Shown: one piece after another, positions 28,474-37,626 of the stretch | Layout of the letters: the number at the start of each line of letters is the position of its first letter | Numbering within the stretch: position 1 is the stretch's first letter | From: Arsenophonus apicola | Lineage (GTDB): Bacteria > Pseudomonadota > Gammaproteobacteria > Enterobacterales > Enterobacteriaceae | Direction of reading: 5' to 3' | Length of the DNA: 64,000 nucleotides | NCBI RefSeq assembly: GCF_020268605.1 | Contig: NZ_CP084222.1 | Span: 682,001-746,000 of the forward strand | Made by a program: the position numbers and the translations under genes | The notes under the pieces: model-generated | The model's database searches: none | The model's input: the letters and a program-made list of their open reading frames with translations, nothing else | Told to the model about the DNA's origin: nothing

Positions 28474-28503
28474 TAAAAAACCCTATGGTGTGAACCATAG
28501 GGT
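28474..28503 (-). terminator. Rho-independent terminator of the epd-pgk-fbaA operon
   Basis: A perfect 10-bp stem, accctatggt (28480-28489) with accatagggt (28494-28503), has a 4-base loop. On the minus strand it is followed by a T run (A run 28474-28480). Confidence 0.9.
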
Positions 28504-28532
28504 TGAGAACCAGGAAATAGAATAGCGATTAG

Positions 28533-29612
28533 TTACAGCACATTGATACAATTTAACTCTTTATATGCAAGTTCTAAACGCGCAATCATAGAAGTTTGAC
28601 CCGCACGCAGCCAAACACGAGGGTCATAATATTTTTTATTAGGTTTATCTTGACCTTCTGGATTACCCAATTGGCTTTGTAGATAACCTTCATTTTTCTT
28701 ATAATAATTCAAAATGCCTTCCCAAGTCGCCCATTGGGTGTCAGTATCAATATTCATTTTTACCACACCATAACTGACTGCTTCTTTAATCTCTTCAGCA
28801 GTAGAGCCTGAACCACCATGGAAAACAAAATTCAGATTATTTTCCGCTGGCAAATTAAATTTCTGCGCAACGTATTCTTGTGAATTCTTAAGGATCTTTG
28901 GTGTTAATTGAACATTACCTGGCTTATAAACACCATGTACATTACCGAAAGATGCCGCAATCGTAAATCGATGACTAATTTTACTCAATTGCTCATAGGC
29001 GTAGGCGACATCTTCGGGTTGGGTATAAAGTGATGTGCTATCTAAGCCCGTGTTATCGACACCATCTTCCTCACCGCCGGTACAACCTAACTCAATTTCT
29101 AACGTCATCCCCATTTTGCTCATCCGGTGCAAATATTGGGAGCAAATTTCAATATTTTCCGCCAATGACTCTTCAGACAAGTCGATCATATGAGATGAAA
29201 ACAGTGGTTTACCGGTGGTTTTATAATATTCCTCACCGGCATCCAGTAAGCCATCAATCCAAGGCAGTAGTTTACGTGCACAATGATCGGTGTGTAATAT
29301 CACAGGTACAGCATAATGTTTTGCCATCTGATGTACATGATGAGCTCCTGAAATTGCGCCTAAAATCGCAGCTTGCTGGCCTTCTGCTTTTAAACCTTTA
29401 CCAGCGATAAACGAGGCACCACCGTTAGAGAATTGGACAATGACAGGAGAACCAACCTTAGCGGCAGTTTCCAAAACAGCATTAATCGAATCTGTACCTA
29501 CACAATTGACGGCCGGCAACGCAAATTTATGCTCTTTGGCAATGGCAAAAACTTTTTGCACATCATCGCCGGTAATAACACCTGGTTTTACAAAATCAAA
29601 AATCTTAGACAT
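28533..29612 (-). CDS. fbaA: Fructose-bisphosphate aldolase, class II
   Basis: 359 residues from ATG 29610-29612, the same length as E. coli FbaA. An in-frame codon 11 residues upstream is not needed. It is the zinc-dependent glycolytic enzyme that splits fructose 1,6-bisphosphate to DHAP and glyceraldehyde 3-phosphate in the cytoplasm. Metal and catalytic motifs are visible: VILHTDHCARKLLPW (zinc His and catalytic Asp), LEIELGCTGGEEDGVD, FGNVHGVYKPGNVQL (zinc His) and the phosphate-binding VFHGGSGS loop with KMNIDTDTQ. It is the last gene of epd-pgk-fbaA, 61 bases after pgk, and a strong terminator follows. Present in the same order as in E. coli. Confidence 0.97.
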   Translation of the reverse strand: MSKIFDFVKPGVITGDDVQKVFAIAKEHKFALPAVNCVGTDSINAVLETAAKVGSPVIVQFSNGGASFIAGKGLKAEGQQAAILGAISGAHHVHQMAKHYAVPVILHTDHCARKLLPWIDGLLDAGEEYYKTTGKPLFSSHMIDLSEESLAENIEICSQYLHRMSKMGMTLEIELGCTGGEEDGVDNTGLDSTSLYTQPEDVAYAYEQLSKISHRFTIAASFGNVHGVYKPGNVQLTPKILKNSQEYVAQKFNLPAENNLNFVFHGGSGSTAEEIKEAVSYGVVKMNIDTDTQWATWEGILNYYKKNEGYLQSQLGNPEGQDKPNKKYYDPRVWLRAGQTSMIARLELAYKELNCINVL

Positions 29613-29673
29613 GAGATAAAGTCCTATTATTGGACAGGTAAGCAATACTACCTGTCATTTTCTTCAGATATAA

Positions 29674-30837
29674 TTACTGTTTTGCGCGTTCTTCTAACAC
29701 GACAACGGCAGGTAATTTTTTACCTTCCACAAATTCAAGAAAAGCACCACCGCCAGTAGAAATATAAGAGATTTTATCTGCAATACCAAACAGATCAATG
29801 GCCGCTAATGTATCGCCACCACCGCCAATAGAGAAAGCTTCGCTCTCAGCAATGGCTTGTGCAATCACTGCGGTGCCATGACGAAAATTAGGGAACTCGA
29901 AAACCCCAACCGGGCCATTCCATAAAATCGTTTTTGCCTTTTTAAGGATATCAGCCAAACGTTTAGCAGTTTCATCACCTAAGTCCAAAATCTGCTCATC
30001 ATCTTTAACATCATTAACCGATTTCATCACCGCTTGTGCCGTTTCAGAAAATTCGGTTGCCACACGAACATCGGTTGGCACAGGAATATCGCAAGTCGCT
30101 AATAATTTTTCTGCTTCTGGGATCAAATCATCTTCATATAAAGAACGGCCAACTTTATGACCTTCAGCAGCAATAAAAGTATTGGCAATACCCCCTCCGA
30201 CAATAATCTGATCGGCAATTTTTGCTAAAGAATCCAAAACAGTTAATTTAGTAGAAACTTTTGAACCACCAACGATTGCAACCATTGGACGAGCTGGCTC
30301 TTTTAATGCTTTACCTAATGCCTCCAACTCAGCAGATAATAGTGGACCTGCACATGCGATAGGTGCAAATTTTGCCACTCCATGAGTTGAAGCTTGAGCT
30401 CGGTGAGCGGTACCAAATGCATCCATTACATAGATGTCACAAAGTGCGGCATATTGCTTAGATAGAGTTTCATCATCCTTTTTTTCCCCCCTATTGAAGC
30501 GAACATTCTCAAGAACCACCAGCTCGCCATTAGCAACTTCCACCCCATTTAAATAATCTTTTACCAAACGAACAGGGTAATCAAGCTTATCTGCTAAATA
30601 GTCTACAACGGGTTTCAATGAAAACTCCTCATTATACTCACCTTCAATAGGGCGACCTAAATGAGACGTTACCATTACCTTTGCGCCTTGTTTTAAAGCG
30701 CTTTCAATCGTCGGTAAAGAAGCACGGATGCGTGCATCAGAGGTAACTTTGCCATCTTTGACAGGAACGTTTAGGTCAGCCCGGATGAATATTTTTTTAC
30801 CCGCTAGATCTAAATCAGTCATCTTAATTACAGACAT
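29674..30837 (-). CDS. pgk: Phosphoglycerate kinase
   Basis: 387 residues, equal to E. coli Pgk. It transfers phosphate from 1,3-bisphosphoglycerate to ADP in glycolysis. Visible are the N-terminal substrate motif (FIRADLNVPVKDG), the basic-patch segment TSHLGRP, ENVRFNRGE, VSKVST-type hinge (IVGGSKVSTKLTVL), and the nucleotide loop GGGDTLAAI with the GGGAFLEF C-terminal motif. ATG 30835-30837 is preceded by a gagaggattcacc ribosome site. It follows epd by 75 bases and precedes fbaA, and should share the operon promoter and the Cra-like site at 32078. Confidence 0.97.
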   Translation of the reverse strand: MSVIKMTDLDLAGKKIFIRADLNVPVKDGKVTSDARIRASLPTIESALKQGAKVMVTSHLGRPIEGEYNEEFSLKPVVDYLADKLDYPVRLVKDYLNGVEVANGELVVLENVRFNRGEKKDDETLSKQYAALCDIYVMDAFGTAHRAQASTHGVAKFAPIACAGPLLSAELEALGKALKEPARPMVAIVGGSKVSTKLTVLDSLAKIADQIIVGGGIANTFIAAEGHKVGRSLYEDDLIPEAEKLLATCDIPVPTDVRVATEFSETAQAVMKSVNDVKDDEQILDLGDETAKRLADILKKAKTILWNGPVGVFEFPNFRHGTAVIAQAIAESEAFSIGGGGDTLAAIDLFGIADKISYISTGGGAFLEFVEGKKLPAVVVLEERAKQ

Positions 30838-30912
30838 GGTGAATCCTCTCGTTGATTCTCTAAATTATTAATCTTCTGCTGTGTATGGAGAACAGTATGC
30901 CCATACTGTCTG

Positions 30913-31944
30913 TCAACAGATAGATTTGTTGAAACCAGTAGCAGCCATTGCTAATGTCGTATCAAGCATACGATTGGCAAAACCCCACTCATTATCACAC
31001 CAAACTAAAAGCTTAATCAGGTGTTCTCCACTAACACGTGTTTGCGTACCATCGACAATAGCACTGTGTGGATCATGATTAAAATCAGTTGATACTAACG
31101 GCAATTCAGTATAATCAACTATACCATGAAATGAATCCTTTGCTGCCTGTTGCAATAGTTGATTGACTTTCCTTACCGTTACTTTAGATCTTACCGTCAC
31201 ACTGAGATCAATTGCCGTTACATTGATAGTCGGCACGCGAACCGATATGGCTTCAAAATGATCTTTGAATTTAGGCAATATTCGAGTGATCCCAGCAGCT
31301 AATTTGGTATCAACAGGAATAATAGATTGGCTAGCCGCACGTGTTCGACGTAAGTCTGGATGATAAGCATCGATAACCGGCTGATCATTCATTGCAGCGT
31401 GAATTGTTGTCACTGTACCAGACTCAATATCCAAAGCATCATCTAATATTTTTATCACAGGAATAATACAATTTGTGGTACATGATGCGTTTGATACCAA
31501 TTGATCACTATTTTTCAAACTGGTTTCATTAACACCATAGACAATAGTCGCATCTAGATCAGTACTGCCTGGATGGGAGAATAGAACCTTTTTTGCACCA
31601 CTGGCTAAATGCGCATAACCATCGGCCTTTGAACCATAAATACCAGTACAATCAAGTACTATATCAATATCCAATGCCCGCCATGGCAGTTTTTCAATCT
31701 CAGATTGATGAAAGAGATGAATCTTGTCATTACCCACCACTAACGAATCGTTATCCAGGTGCACATCCCAGCCAAATCGACCATGACTAGAGTCATACTT
31801 CAATAAATGCGCTATCCCTTTTGCAGTAGCAATTTCATTAATCGCAACAACAGTTATTTGAGCGCGGTGATCTGATTCATAAAGCGCTCTTAAAACACTA
31901 CGCCCTATTCGCCCAAATCCATTAATTGCCACTCTAACTACCAT
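30913..31944 (-). CDS. epd: D-erythrose-4-phosphate dehydrogenase
   Basis: 343 residues (E. coli Epd 339). A GapA-like enzyme that oxidises erythrose 4-phosphate to 4-phosphoerythronate, the first step of the DXP-independent branch to pyridoxal phosphate in Enterobacterales. The NAD fold motif (VAINGFGRIGRSVLRAL), the catalytic Cys in VSNASCTTNCIIP, the His in TTIHAAMNDQ and the C-terminal VWCDNEWGFANRMLD motif are all present. It is told from GapA by its position upstream of pgk-fbaA and by the HAAMNDQPVIDAYH segment. It is the first gene of the operon. A perfect Cra-like palindrome lies 134 bases before the start codon. Confidence 0.94.
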   Translation of the reverse strand: MVVRVAINGFGRIGRSVLRALYESDHRAQITVVAINEIATAKGIAHLLKYDSSHGRFGWDVHLDNDSLVVGNDKIHLFHQSEIEKLPWRALDIDIVLDCTGIYGSKADGYAHLASGAKKVLFSHPGSTDLDATIVYGVNETSLKNSDQLVSNASCTTNCIIPVIKILDDALDIESGTVTTIHAAMNDQPVIDAYHPDLRRTRAASQSIIPVDTKLAAGITRILPKFKDHFEAISVRVPTINVTAIDLSVTVRSKVTVRKVNQLLQQAAKDSFHGIVDYTELPLVSTDFNHDPHSAIVDGTQTRVSGEHLIKLLVWCDNEWGFANRMLDTTLAMAATGFNKSIC

Positions 31945-32077
31945 ACTATTCCTTCAATTTAACAACTGATTTATTAACGGCTAAGAATACTGATAATTAC
32001 AGCTTTTGTACTGAGGATTTTTGTTGTCAATCATAAAAAGTGTGCTTTTGATCAATAAATCTCTATCAACTTCAAAA

Positions 32078-32091
32078 CTGAAACGTTTCAG
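32078..32091. promoter_or_regulatory. Cra (FruR)-like operator upstream of epd-pgk-fbaA
   Basis: The 14-base sequence ctgaaacgtttcag is a perfect palindrome and matches the Cra operator consensus (TGAAnCGnTTCA core). In E. coli the epd-pgk operon is a known Cra target, so position and match agree. Binding is inferred. Confidence 0.75.
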
Positions 32092-32155
32092 CTAAACGTA
32101 AACAGGTTACGACATTAAAAAGATGTTCGCAATAGATCAAGATCATCGGCTTAAA

Positions 32156-32197
32156 TAAAAAAAGCGTATCTAATCATATAAAATTGACCAGTACGCT
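32156..32197 (-). terminator. Possible terminator after tktA
   Basis: On the minus strand agcgta and tacgct form a 6-bp stem with a 23-base loop, followed by a run of eight T. It lies 18 bases after the tktA stop. Confidence 0.6.
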
Positions 32198-32214
32198 CAC
32201 ACCGTTTCTGTCAA

Positions 32215-34209
32215 TTACGACAATAAAGATTTTGCCTTTGCAATCACATTTTCCACGCTAAAACCAAATTCTTTAAATAAAATCTCAGCCGGCGCTGACT
32301 CGCCAAAAGTATGCATACCAACAACCGCACCGGTTGTCCCCACATATTTGTACCAATAATCAGCAATGCCCGCCTCAACAGCAAGTCGTGCTGTCACCGA
32401 ACAGGGTAATACAGACTCACGATATGTGGCGTCCTGTTGATCAAAAGTATCCGTTGATGGCATAGAAACCACCCGTACTTTATAGCCTTCCGCGGTCAAC
32501 TTTTCGTAAGCCTTAACAGCTAATCCAACATCAGAGCCGGTTGCTATCAAAATAAGGGCTGGTGTTCCTTCACAATCTTTCAGCACATAAGCCCCTTTAA
32601 TAATGTTGGCTAACTGTTTAGCATCACGTGGCTGCTGCTCAAGATTTTGACGGGAAAAAATCAACGCACTTGGCCCCTCTTTACGCTCAATCGCATATTG
32701 CCAAGCAATGGCTGATTCCACCTGATCGCAGGGACGCCAAGTACTTATATTAGGCGTCATACGCAAACTAGCTAATTGCTCAACAGGCTGATGAGTGGGG
32801 CCATCTTCACCCAGGCCAATAGAATCATGAGTATAAACAAAAATACTACGAATTTTCATTAACGCAGCCATGCGTACTGCATTACGGGCATACTCAACAA
32901 ACATCAAAAAAGTTGCGCCATAGGGTATAAAACCACCATGCAATGCGATGCCATTCATAATTGCCGACATACCAAATTCACGGACACCATAGTGAATATA
33001 ATTACCGGCTAAATCGTCATTTATTGATTTAGAAGCCGACCACATAGTCAAATTACTAGGAGCTAAATCTGCAGAGCCGCCTAAAAGTTCAGGCAATACC
33101 TTACCGAAAACTTCCAATGTATTTTGTGAAGCTTTACGGCTGGCAATATTGGCGGGGTTACGTTGTAATTCGCTTACGAAATCATTCGCCAGAGCTTGCC
33201 AATTTGCCGGTAATTCAGCGTGGGTACGACGTATAAATTCATTGGCAAGTTGCGGAAAAGCCTGTTGATAGGCGGCAAATTTTTCACGCCAGGCGGTCTC
33301 TTTTTTCTGCCCTATTTCGCGAGCATCCCAGGCTTGATAGATATCTGCTGGTATTTCAAAAGCTGGATAAGGCCAATTTAGTGCCGTCCGGGTTTCAGCA
33401 ATATCCGTTTCACCTAATGGCGAACCATGCGCTTCTTCAGATCCCGCCTTATGTGGCGAGCCATAACCAATTATTGTCTTGCAGATTAATAAAGAAGGTT
33501 TATCGGTAACCTTACGGGCTTGTTCTATTGCTGACTTTATTTGTTCTGGATCATGTCCATCAATACCCTTGATCACATGCCAGTGATAAGCAGCAAAACG
33601 TTCAGCAGTATTATCCGTAAACCAACCTTCTACCTCACCATCGATTGAAATGCCATTATCATCATAAAAGGCAATCAGTTTACCTAGTTTTAGTGTTCCG
33701 GCCAGTGAACAAGCTTCATGTGAAATACCTTCCATCATGCAACCATCACCCATAAATACATAGGTATAATGATCAACAATAGTATGCTCAGGACGATTAA
33801 ATTGCGCAGCTAACGTTCGCTCGGCAATAGCAAACCCTACAGCGTTTGCAATCCCTTGTCCCAGTGGGCCAGTCGTGGTTTCAACACCTGGAGTATAACC
33901 ATATTCAGGATGTCCCGGTGTTTTGGAGTGAAGTTGGCGAAAATTTTTTAATTCTTCGATCGGTAAATCATAACCGGTAAGATGTAGCAAACTATAAAGT
34001 AGCATAGAGCCATGGCCATTAGATAATACAAAACGGTCACGATCTACCCAGCTAGGATCAGCCGGATTATGATCCAAATAGTCACGCCAGAGTACTTCAG
34101 CAATATCCGCCATTCCCATTGGCGCTCCTGGATGCCCTGACTTTGCTTTCTGAACCGCATCCATACTGAGGAAACGAATAGCATTAGCAAGGATTTTACG
34201 AGTGATCAT
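32215..34209 (-). CDS. tktA: Transketolase
   Basis: 664 residues (E. coli TktA 663). A thiamine-diphosphate enzyme that moves two-carbon units between pentose phosphate sugars in the cytoplasm. The N-terminal PP domain starts ANAIRFLSMDAVQKAKSGHPG and holds GDGCMMEGISHEA for diphosphate and magnesium; the Pyr domain holds the catalytic region HYGVREFGM and FVYTHDSIGLGEDGPTHQP. The C-terminal domain is complete. In E. coli tktA also lies beside epd-pgk-fbaA, though separated by other genes, so this is conserved context. It supplies erythrose 4-phosphate, the substrate of Epd, and ribose 5-phosphate. ATG 34207-34209 is preceded by gatggagtaaac. A long gap and tRNA-Asp lie upstream. Confidence 0.97.
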   Translation of the reverse strand: MITRKILANAIRFLSMDAVQKAKSGHPGAPMGMADIAEVLWRDYLDHNPADPSWVDRDRFVLSNGHGSMLLYSLLHLTGYDLPIEELKNFRQLHSKTPGHPEYGYTPGVETTTGPLGQGIANAVGFAIAERTLAAQFNRPEHTIVDHYTYVFMGDGCMMEGISHEACSLAGTLKLGKLIAFYDDNGISIDGEVEGWFTDNTAERFAAYHWHVIKGIDGHDPEQIKSAIEQARKVTDKPSLLICKTIIGYGSPHKAGSEEAHGSPLGETDIAETRTALNWPYPAFEIPADIYQAWDAREIGQKKETAWREKFAAYQQAFPQLANEFIRRTHAELPANWQALANDFVSELQRNPANIASRKASQNTLEVFGKVLPELLGGSADLAPSNLTMWSASKSINDDLAGNYIHYGVREFGMSAIMNGIALHGGFIPYGATFLMFVEYARNAVRMAALMKIRSIFVYTHDSIGLGEDGPTHQPVEQLASLRMTPNISTWRPCDQVESAIAWQYAIERKEGPSALIFSRQNLEQQPRDAKQLANIIKGAYVLKDCEGTPALILIATGSDVGLAVKAYEKLTAEGYKVRVVSMPSTDTFDQQDATYRESVLPCSVTARLAVEAGIADYWYKYVGTTGAVVGMHTFGESAPAEILFKEFGFSVENVIAKAKSLLS

Positions 34210-34495
34210 TGTTTACTCCATCTCGAATAAATAGCAAATTTCACACTGATTTTCTCAATGCTACTTTGTCATTTTAACAGTTAAAATTTAATCTAGGTAC
34301 CTAGCCTAAATAACCAACGGTAACAAAACCTTAATTAATCACAAAGGAATCAAAATAAGTGAATGAAAAAATAATAACAACACAGTTTGTGCTACATCGA
34401 AAACCAAAACACTAACATCCTAATTTTTTCTAAGCAAAAAGGCTGTGAGATTGGATATGATTTTACTGGAAAAAAGGTGCCAATTTTCTAAAAAA
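34210..34495. other. Spacer between tktA and the tRNA terminator
   Basis: It contains the tktA promoter region on the minus strand. Nothing else recognised. Confidence 0.5.
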
Positions 34496-34528
34496 GACAA
34501 AAAACCCCGAGACTTATTGCTCAGGGTT
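34496..34528 (-). terminator. Terminator of tRNA-Asp
   Basis: On the minus strand accctgag and ctcggggt form an 8-bp stem with one G-U pair, followed by a T6 run, 10 bases after the tRNA 3' end. Confidence 0.82.
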
Positions 34529-34537
34529 TCATAATAT

Positions 34538-34614
34538 TGGCGGTGCGGACGGGACTCGAACCCGCGACCCCCGGCGTGACAGGCCGGTATTCTAACCAAC
34601 TGAACTACCGCACC
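34538..34614 (-). tRNA. aspV: tRNA-Asp (GTC)
   Basis: 77 nt on the minus strand with the acceptor stem GGTGCGG/CCGCACC, D loop TTCAGTTGGTTAGA, anticodon loop CCTGTCACG with anticodon GTC, T loop GGTTCGAGTCC, discriminator G and encoded CCA. Its position next to dnaQ is the same as E. coli aspV. Confidence 0.97.
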
Positions 34615-34731
34615 ACGATATAATCGAGTTAAGAACGACCACGATATTACGAATCAGCTATCTATACGTCAATATCTTTTAGAAAAAAAATCACTGTTTG
34701 CACATTTTTTCAGCTAAAAAAGCAATAGTGG

Positions 34732-35496
34732 TTAATGTTTAACCTGCTCTTTTTCACTATTATTCGATCGCCAAAGCGAAATCCTGCCACTTTTCTTTTC
34801 AATCAAATCCAGTCGTTCCTCATGGGCAGCAATTTCTTCTGGATTTGCATAAATTATGCTTAATCCAGACGCCTCTCTCTTTATTCGTTTAATATCCCCT
34901 ACATAAACCTCACTACCCGGCTCAGAATCAACTGAAAAAGCTAAAGAGGTTTGGCCTCCTGTCATTGCCATATAAACTTCGGCCAAGATCTCAGCATCGA
35001 GCAATGCGCCGTGTAAGGTACGCTTTGAGTTATCAATATGATAGCGATCACATAAAGCATCAAGATTATTCCGTTTTCCCGGAAACAACTTTCTGGCCAG
35101 CACCAAGCTATCTGTGATCTGACAAAAGTTGGCGGTTGGTGGAATATCTCTATTTAACTTAGAAAATTCATAGTCCATGAATCCAATATCAAAAGGGGCA
35201 TTATGGATCACTAACTCAGCACCGCGAATAAAATCTAAAAATTCATCCGCTATTTCGGCAAATGTGGGTTTATCCTGTAAAAACTCATCACTAATACCAT
35301 GAACTTCGAAAGCTTCAGGATCAACTAATCGTGTTGGTTTTATATAAACATGAAAATGACGGCCGGTCAGGCGGCGATTAATTACCTCTACCGCCCCAAT
35401 TTCAATAATATTATGCCCTTCATAATGGATCCCTAGCTTATTCATACCAGTAGTTTCCGTATCAAGAACAATTTGTCGTGTAATCACTGTGCTCAT
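34732..35496 (-). CDS. dnaQ: DNA polymerase III epsilon subunit (3'-5' proofreading exonuclease)
   Basis: 254 residues (E. coli 243). It proofreads for the replicative polymerase as part of the core with alpha and theta. The DEDDh exonuclease motifs are present: VLDTETTGMNK (Exo I), VIHNAPFDIGFMDYEF (Exo II) and RTLHGALLDAEILAEVYM (Exo III with its His and Asp). The C-terminal tail after the exonuclease domain (LDLIEKKSGRISLWR) corresponds to the alpha-binding segment. It is divergent from rnhA with only 44 bases between start codons, the arrangement known from E. coli, so their promoters overlap. Proofreading seems intact, so the frameshifts elsewhere are not explained by loss of this gene. 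Confidence 0.96.
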   Translation of the reverse strand: MSTVITRQIVLDTETTGMNKLGIHYEGHNIIEIGAVEVINRRLTGRHFHVYIKPTRLVDPEAFEVHGISDEFLQDKPTFAEIADEFLDFIRGAELVIHNAPFDIGFMDYEFSKLNRDIPPTANFCQITDSLVLARKLFPGKRNNLDALCDRYHIDNSKRTLHGALLDAEILAEVYMAMTGGQTSLAFSVDSEPGSEVYVGDIKRIKREASGLSIIYANPEEIAAHEERLDLIEKKSGRISLWRSNNSEKEQVKH

Positions 35497-35555
35497 AGTG
35501 CCTTTTTATGTCAGACTTAGGGTTATAAATCACCAATAAAATGAGTTTATCAGAA

Positions 35556-36026
35556 ATGACGAAACAGGTAGAAATTTTCACCGATGGTTCTTGCTTAGGT
35601 AATCCAGGCCCAGGCGGCTATGGTATTTTACTCCGTTATCATAAACATGAAAAAACATTGAGCAAGGGCTATTTTCGTACCACCAATAATCGTATGGAGT
35701 TAATGGCTGCCATTATTGGTTTGGAAACGCTGAAGCACTCCTGCCAGGTTATTCTAACCACAGATAGTCAATATGTACGTAAAGGGATCACTCAATGGAT
35801 ACACAACTGGAAAAATCGCCAATGGCGACGTGCAGATAAATCGCCTGTTTTGAATGTTGATTTATGGCAACGATTAGACGCAGCAATTTCGCGACATCAG
35901 GTAGAATGGCACTGGGTTAAAGGCCATGCGGGTCATCCAGAAAATGAGCGATGCGATGAATTAGCAAGAAATGCAGCAAATTCTCCAACAGAAGAGGATA
36001 GCGGCTACCAGGCGGAGCAAAATTAA
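35556..36026 (+). CDS. rnhA: Ribonuclease HI
   Basis: 156 residues from ATG 35556, which fits the E. coli start (MLKQVEIFTDGS); ATG 35541 would add five residues and cannot be excluded since neither has a strong ribosome site. The enzyme cuts RNA in RNA-DNA hybrids using two metals. The four carboxylates are present: Asp in FTDGSCLG, Glu in NNRMELMAA, Asp in LTTDSQYV and Asp in NERCDELA, along with the catalytic His in VKGHAGHP. It is divergent from dnaQ and overlaps the convergent yafS gene by 4 bases at its stop. Confidence 0.96.
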   Translation: MTKQVEIFTDGSCLGNPGPGGYGILLRYHKHEKTLSKGYFRTTNNRMELMAAIIGLETLKHSCQVILTTDSQYVRKGITQWIHNWKNRQWRRADKSPVLNVDLWQRLDAAISRHQVEWHWVKGHAGHPENERCDELARNAANSPTEEDSGYQAEQN

Positions 36027-36739
36027 TGACGTTTACGCCAACACTTAGCTATCCCAACTGTATTACCTATTTTCAGGCGGGTTCGCATAAGTTTTTTTGG
36101 TGTTGGCGTCAACGGTAACGTTCTTTTACGGGCAATGATAAGATTAATACAACCGGCAAATTGCAAATTTTTATTGATAAAATGGTTAGGACTTACCCAA
36201 GGTATCATTTGAAAACTTTGGTGATGCAGTACTTCGTAATTCAATAAGCTCAACCAATCAAGTTGACGCCAGGTTGAGAACATATGACTAAGGTAGGGTT
36301 GCCGCTTACGCAAAAAAGGAATACATTTCCCTATCCCTAACAAACTAAAGGGATTAAAATTAGATAAAATTAGCCAACCATCATCAACTAAAATTCTATC
36401 GGCTTCACGCAATAACCAATGTGGGTTATTAGTGTAAGATAGTTGCTGAATCAAAAGACAGGCATCAATCGATTTGTCCTCAAAAGGCATTTTATTAGGA
36501 TCACCTAATAATTGAAAGTTGCTACCGGCAAGATTCATGCTAAATTGATGAGTAATCAGCGATGATTGAGTGTCAATTTGTAAACTCAATTGACCAATTT
36601 TTAACAAATGGAAACCAAATATTTTTGGCCACCATGGTTGTAGCTGCTGGTTCAATGCAATACGATAATACTCTCCCCATGGGATATCTTCCCAGGAGTC
36701 AGGCATTTTAGACAGTTGAGCAATACGAGCTGACTTCAT
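36023..36739 (-). CDS. yafS: YafS-like class I SAM-dependent methyltransferase
   Basis: 238 residues (E. coli YafS 240). The order gloB-yafS-rnhA-dnaQ is as in E. coli. Conserved segments are WEDIPWGEYYRIAL, KIFGFHLLKIGQLS, the MPFEDKSIDACLLIQQLSYT core (post-I and II motifs of the fold), PHWLLREADRILVDDGWLIL, SNFNPFSLLGIGK and the MFSTWRQLDWLSLLNYEVLH segment. The glycine-rich SAM motif is weak, as in the E. coli protein. The substrate is not known. It is divergent from gloB (27 bases between the gloB 5' region and its start) and overlaps the rnhA stop by 4 bases. Confidence 0.92.
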   Translation of the reverse strand: MKSARIAQLSKMPDSWEDIPWGEYYRIALNQQLQPWWPKIFGFHLLKIGQLSLQIDTQSSLITHQFSMNLAGSNFQLLGDPNKMPFEDKSIDACLLIQQLSYTNNPHWLLREADRILVDDGWLILSNFNPFSLLGIGKCIPFLRKRQPYLSHMFSTWRQLDWLSLLNYEVLHHQSFQMIPWVSPNHFINKNLQFAGCINLIIARKRTLPLTPTPKKLMRTRLKIGNTVGIAKCWRKRH

Positions 36740-36783
36740 TGTAATATCCTTCTAACCCATTAGCTATGAGGCATTATTATATT

Positions 36784-37536
36784 ATGGAGCTTATCAGAAT
36801 TCCTTCCCTAGTTGATAATTATATATGGCTATTAATCAATCAAGGTAATTGTATTATTGTTGACCCTGGTACCGCTAAGCCGGTACAGCAATTTTTACAA
36901 CAAAATGCCATACAGCCAGTCGTTATTTTACTCACTCACCACCACCATGATCACGTCGATGGTGTCAAAGAATTACAAAGTTATTATCCAGAATTAGTCG
37001 TTTATGGCCCAATGGAAACCAGTAATAAAGGAACAACATGTGTTATAAAAGGTGGAGAGCAGCTAAACTTTGCTGGATTTTCATGGCAAATTTTAGCTGT
37101 GCCAGGACATACACTAGGACATGTTGCTTACTATCAAAAACCTTATCTATTTTGTGGTGATACCCTATTTTCTGGTGGTTGTGGACGTATATTTGAAGGT
37201 ACAGTTGAACAAATGTATCACTCGATTGAAACCCTTAAAGCTTTACCTGATGAGACGTTAGTCTGTTGCGCACATGAGTACACCGCTGCCAATATGGCAT
37301 TTGCCAGTTATTTATTACCCCATGATGAGGCGATAAAAGCCTTTACTTTAGCCGTCAATCAAAAACGAGCCCAAAAACAACCCACACTGCCATCACAACT
37401 TAAAGTTGAAAAAAAGATTAATATTTTCTTAAGATATGACGATCCAAATTTACAAAAAGTATTGGGATTTTCGCCTGCTACTGCTTCAAATTGTGATGTG
37501 TTTGCCAAAATTCGCAAACTAAAAGATCGCTTTTAA
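36784..37536 (+). CDS. gloB: Hydroxyacylglutathione hydrolase (glyoxalase II)
   Basis: 250 residues from ATG 36784 (Met7 of a longer frame beginning at 36766), which aligns with the E. coli start. It hydrolyses S-D-lactoylglutathione to D-lactate and glutathione, the second step of methylglyoxal detoxification. The metallo-beta-lactamase metal site THHHHDHVDGV, the second His in VPGHTLGHVAYY, the bridging Asp in LFCGDTLFSGGCGR and the His in VCCAHEYT are all present. The C-terminal glutathione-binding part ends KIRKLKDRF, close to E. coli RSKKDRF. It lies between yafS (divergent) and mltD (same strand, 90 bases away). Confidence 0.96.
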   Translation: MELIRIPSLVDNYIWLLINQGNCIIVDPGTAKPVQQFLQQNAIQPVVILLTHHHHDHVDGVKELQSYYPELVVYGPMETSNKGTTCVIKGGEQLNFAGFSWQILAVPGHTLGHVAYYQKPYLFCGDTLFSGGCGRIFEGTVEQMYHSIETLKALPDETLVCCAHEYTAANMAFASYLLPHDEAIKAFTLAVNQKRAQKQPTLPSQLKVEKKINIFLRYDDPNLQKVLGFSPATASNCDVFAKIRKLKDRF

Positions 37537-37626
37537 ATTGATGGTTGTCATTAGCTAACGAGATCAGTATCATTGACCTCTTTATTAAGCAATTGAATAA
37601 ATAACAGCCTAGGATAGGTTACATTA

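Noticed and set aside
28177..28532. Genomic-island border with an att site at the accessory/core junction
   Set aside because: No tRNA, integrase or direct repeat could be seen at this end; the tRNA-Asp at 34538 is within conserved core order.
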